Part shown: one piece after another, positions 6,097 to 7,611 of the stretch
Numbering within the stretch: the stretch's first letter is position 1
How the letters are laid out: each line of letters begins with the position of its first letter
Assembly (NCBI GenBank): GCA_964419095.1
Contig: CAYQOG010000035.1
Span: 1 to 7,611, forward strand
Direction: 5' to 3'
DNA from: JAKAVK01 sp964419095
GTDB taxonomy: Archaea > Micrarchaeota > Micrarchaeia > Micrarchaeales > CABMGC01
DNA length: 7,611 nucleotides
The notes under the pieces: generated by a model
Database searches by the model: none
What the model was told of the DNA's origin: nothing
The model's input: the letters and a program-made list of their open reading frames with translations, nothing else
Position numbers and translations under genes: made by a program

Positions 6097-7044
6097 TTGC
6101 CTGTTGACCCTAATGACCTGTTGATCTTCAGAAAGAGAAATCTCGGTGCGTCTGGCGAGCTGCCGGGCCCGATGAGCAGCAAGAACCTGCTGGCTGCGCC
6201 CAAGGCCGGGTACCCTATTCCTCCTGAGATGCAGCAGGCGCAGACCTTTCTCCCTCCAAAGGCCGATGACGAGGAGCTGATCTCAAGCAGCAAGCTTATC
6301 GAATCGGGCGAATACGTCCAGGCGCTCCCGGGAAAGTTCAAGGTGGCGAACAGCGCACGCGAGGACATAAGGGCTGCATGGGGCCTTACCTGCATAAACC
6401 ATCAGTGGCGAAAGGCATATGCAATCTGCCACTACTGCAAGCGGCCGTTCTGCTATGCAGATCTCACAGTCCATGAGAGGAACTTCTACTGCCTTGAGGA
6501 TATCGACCACATATCGGGCGGGGAGATCAGGATAAGGTATTCGATAAACGCGATAACCATCATAGGCGCCGTCGCGCTGCTGGTCAACGCCTGGCTGCTT
6601 GTCTATCTTGCATATCCTAGCATGCTCACATTTGTGAACAGCATAAGCGTGAACCTTGCGGCGCAGAACATCCCCGCGCTCTCCCTGTCTACTATTCTCG
6701 GAGCCGTTGGCAGCGTACTCGGCGCTGTCGAATCCACATTCTCCACGTATCCCTTCCCGTCCCTCTACTTCACAATAGCCTCGCTCAATTTCATCGCATG
6801 CTTTGCCGCCGCATTCAGCTCGAGGAGCGGCTTCTATTTCGCCCTGTTCGTCTCGCTATTCACGCTTCTCGGGGCCATCTACGCATTCCTTAACACGGGG
6901 ATAGATTATACCCTCTATACTGCGACAATAGCATTCATGACTATAGGCATCCTCGCATACAGCAGGATGAGCTCCGTCACATACGCGGCTGACGAGGAGA
7001 TATCCGCATCTGCCATCGACTGGCCAAGGCCCGAAGTCTTCTGA
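6097..7044 (+). CDS. Membrane protein with B-box-like zinc finger
   Basis: Function is not known. The 315-residue protein has three parts. Residues 1-95 are Pro/Ser/Lys-rich and probably disordered. Residues 99-132 form a compact Cys/His cluster: Cys99-x2-His102, Cys111-x2-Cys114, Cys119-x2-Asp122, His126 and Cys132. This order and spacing resemble a B-box zinc finger (C-x2-H, C-x2-C, C-x2-C/D, H), so a zinc-stabilised protein-interaction module is likely. Residues 150-290 hold four or five hydrophobic helices at about 150-173, 195-213 (weaker), 221-241, 244-265 and 271-288, so it should be an integral membrane protein with the zinc module in the cytoplasm. A short acidic tail ends in Pro-Glu-Val-Phe. 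Start is TTG at 6097, supported by GGTG 5 bases upstream. It lies 20 bases after eS26 and is probably co-transcribed. No catalytic motif is visible in the membrane part; the role could be scaffolding or protein targeting, but that is a guess. Confidence 0.8.
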   Translation: MPVDPNDLLIFRKRNLGASGELPGPMSSKNLLAAPKAGYPIPPEMQQAQTFLPPKADDEELISSSKLIESGEYVQALPGKFKVANSAREDIRAAWGLTCINHQWRKAYAICHYCKRPFCYADLTVHERNFYCLEDIDHISGGEIRIRYSINAITIIGAVALLVNAWLLVYLAYPSMLTFVNSISVNLAAQNIPALSLSTILGAVGSVLGAVESTFSTYPFPSLYFTIASLNFIACFAAAFSSRSGFYFALFVSLFTLLGAIYAFLNTGIDYTLYTATIAFMTIGILAYSRMSSVTYAADEEISASAIDWPRPEVF

Positions 7045-7045
7045 T

Positions 7046-7582
7046 CTACTCCCTCTTTACACTTGCCGCCTCTTCCGCAGCCTTGCCGTAGACAACCAAG
7101 ACCTTCTCAAAAGCCCCATACGCACCGCTTCTGAGAAAACGCGTGCCGAAGGCATTCGCATAACTGTCCTTGCGTATGCAAAGCCTCAGCGGGTGCGGCC
7201 CTTCCGCGATGAGTATTGTGGATTCGGATACCCAGTCCCTTCCTCTCCCTTCCGCCAGCCTGCCATGCTGGTTTACGTGCTGGTATTCCGGCATGCCGGA
7301 GAGCCCTTTTCCCAGCGTATGGAAGCTCACTTCCTCGCCGTTATTTGTAAGAACCCTTTGCAACTTCCAATCGATTCGAAGAAGCGCTATCTCCGATTCC
7401 TGATCCACTGGAACCAATCCTGCTTCTCTAAGATGTACCATCGAGGCTCCATGGTCGAAGCCCCGCGCACCGTTGTCCCTAAGCACAAATCTTTCCGCTC
7501 CTGTGTCCCCTGCTATCCTAGCAAAATATAGGCCTGCACGGGTTACTCCTAGCTCCCTATGCACAGTTCTTGCCCCTGCCAT
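7046..7582 (-). CDS. Hypothetical protein, 178 residues
   Basis: I do not recognise this family. From the ATG at 7582 the product has 178 residues; an in-frame TTG at 7589 would add three. The protein is soluble in character, with no signal peptide or membrane helix. It is rich in Arg, Gly and His and has short alternating beta-like stretches (SEIALLRIDW near 63-72, STILIAEG near 121-128, EKVLVVYG near 159-166), with the single Cys135 in RLCIRKD. A Gly/His/Asp-rich segment (DNGARGFDHG, 36-45) and a second (QHVNQHGRLAEGRG, 101-114) could be loops or active-site regions, but no known motif is clear. The frame stays open without low-complexity sequence and the gene fills the space up to one base from the convergent stop at 7044, which supports it being real. 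Only 29 bases upstream are visible; they are AT-rich and lack a clear ribosome binding site, so the start is uncertain. Confidence 0.65.
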   Translation of the reverse strand: MAGARTVHRELGVTRAGLYFARIAGDTGAERFVLRDNGARGFDHGASMVHLREAGLVPVDQESEIALLRIDWKLQRVLTNNGEEVSFHTLGKGLSGMPEYQHVNQHGRLAEGRGRDWVSESTILIAEGPHPLRLCIRKDSYANAFGTRFLRSGAYGAFEKVLVVYGKAAEEAASVKRE

Positions 7583-7611
7583 ATGAATCAAAATAAGAAT
7601 AAATTGGCTCC

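Noticed and set aside
7193..7531. 112-codon open frame on the plus strand opposite the terminal hypothetical gene
   Set aside because: The minus-strand frame is longer, fills the space up to the convergent stop and has a more protein-like composition. Because that gene is unrecognised, the choice is less secure than for the other shadows.
1..7611. CRISPR array, tRNA, rRNA or insertion sequence
   Set aside because: I saw no spaced direct repeats, cloverleaf-like sequence, rRNA-like stretch, transposase motif or terminal inverted repeats; nearly all bases are explained by protein genes.

Overview
The window looks archaeal. Every recognisable gene is of archaeal type: a Rad50 with a zinc hook, an archaeal FtsZ, a family X DNA polymerase fused to a PHP domain, a hexameric-type glutamate dehydrogenase, a small archaeal helix-turn-helix regulator (COG2522-like) and ribosomal protein eS26. 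Start regions carry archaeal TATA elements (AT-rich boxes about 25 bases before the inferred transcript start) instead of bacterial -35/-10 boxes. One gene appears leaderless and others have short GGTG-like ribosome binding sites. GC is moderate, and ATA (Ile) and AGG/AGA (Arg) codons are common. Very tight packing, moderate GC and the mix of FtsZ, PolX and eS26 would suit a small-genome archaeon such as a Micrarchaeota-like DPANN lineage. That placement is inference; a deep TACK lineage is not excluded.

Layout from left to right. (1) The C-terminal half of rad50 (+) enters from the left edge and meets ftsZ (-) tail to tail with 7 bases between stops. (2) ftsZ (-) and polX (+) are head to head across a 123-base intergenic region with a TATA-like box for each. 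(3) polX meets gdh (-) tail to tail with 12 bases between. (4) gdh is the second gene of a two-gene (-) operon whose first gene is a 103-residue HTH regulator; they are separated by 4 bases. (5) Across a 145-base divergent promoter region lies a (+) operon of eS26 and a B-box-like zinc-finger membrane protein that starts at TTG. (6) That gene meets an unrecognised 178-residue gene (-) with one base between stops.

Functionally the left half is genome maintenance and division (Rad50, FtsZ, PolX). The middle links carbon/nitrogen metabolism to a probable local regulator (HTH-gdh). The right half pairs a ribosomal protein with an uncharacterised membrane protein and ends in an unknown gene. I see no CRISPR array, tRNA, rRNA, insertion sequence or obvious mobile element. 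No intergenic stretch exceeds 300 bases. The least explained items are the B-box membrane protein, the terminal hypothetical protein, and eS26, which is mainly known from TACK/Asgard archaea and eukaryotes.
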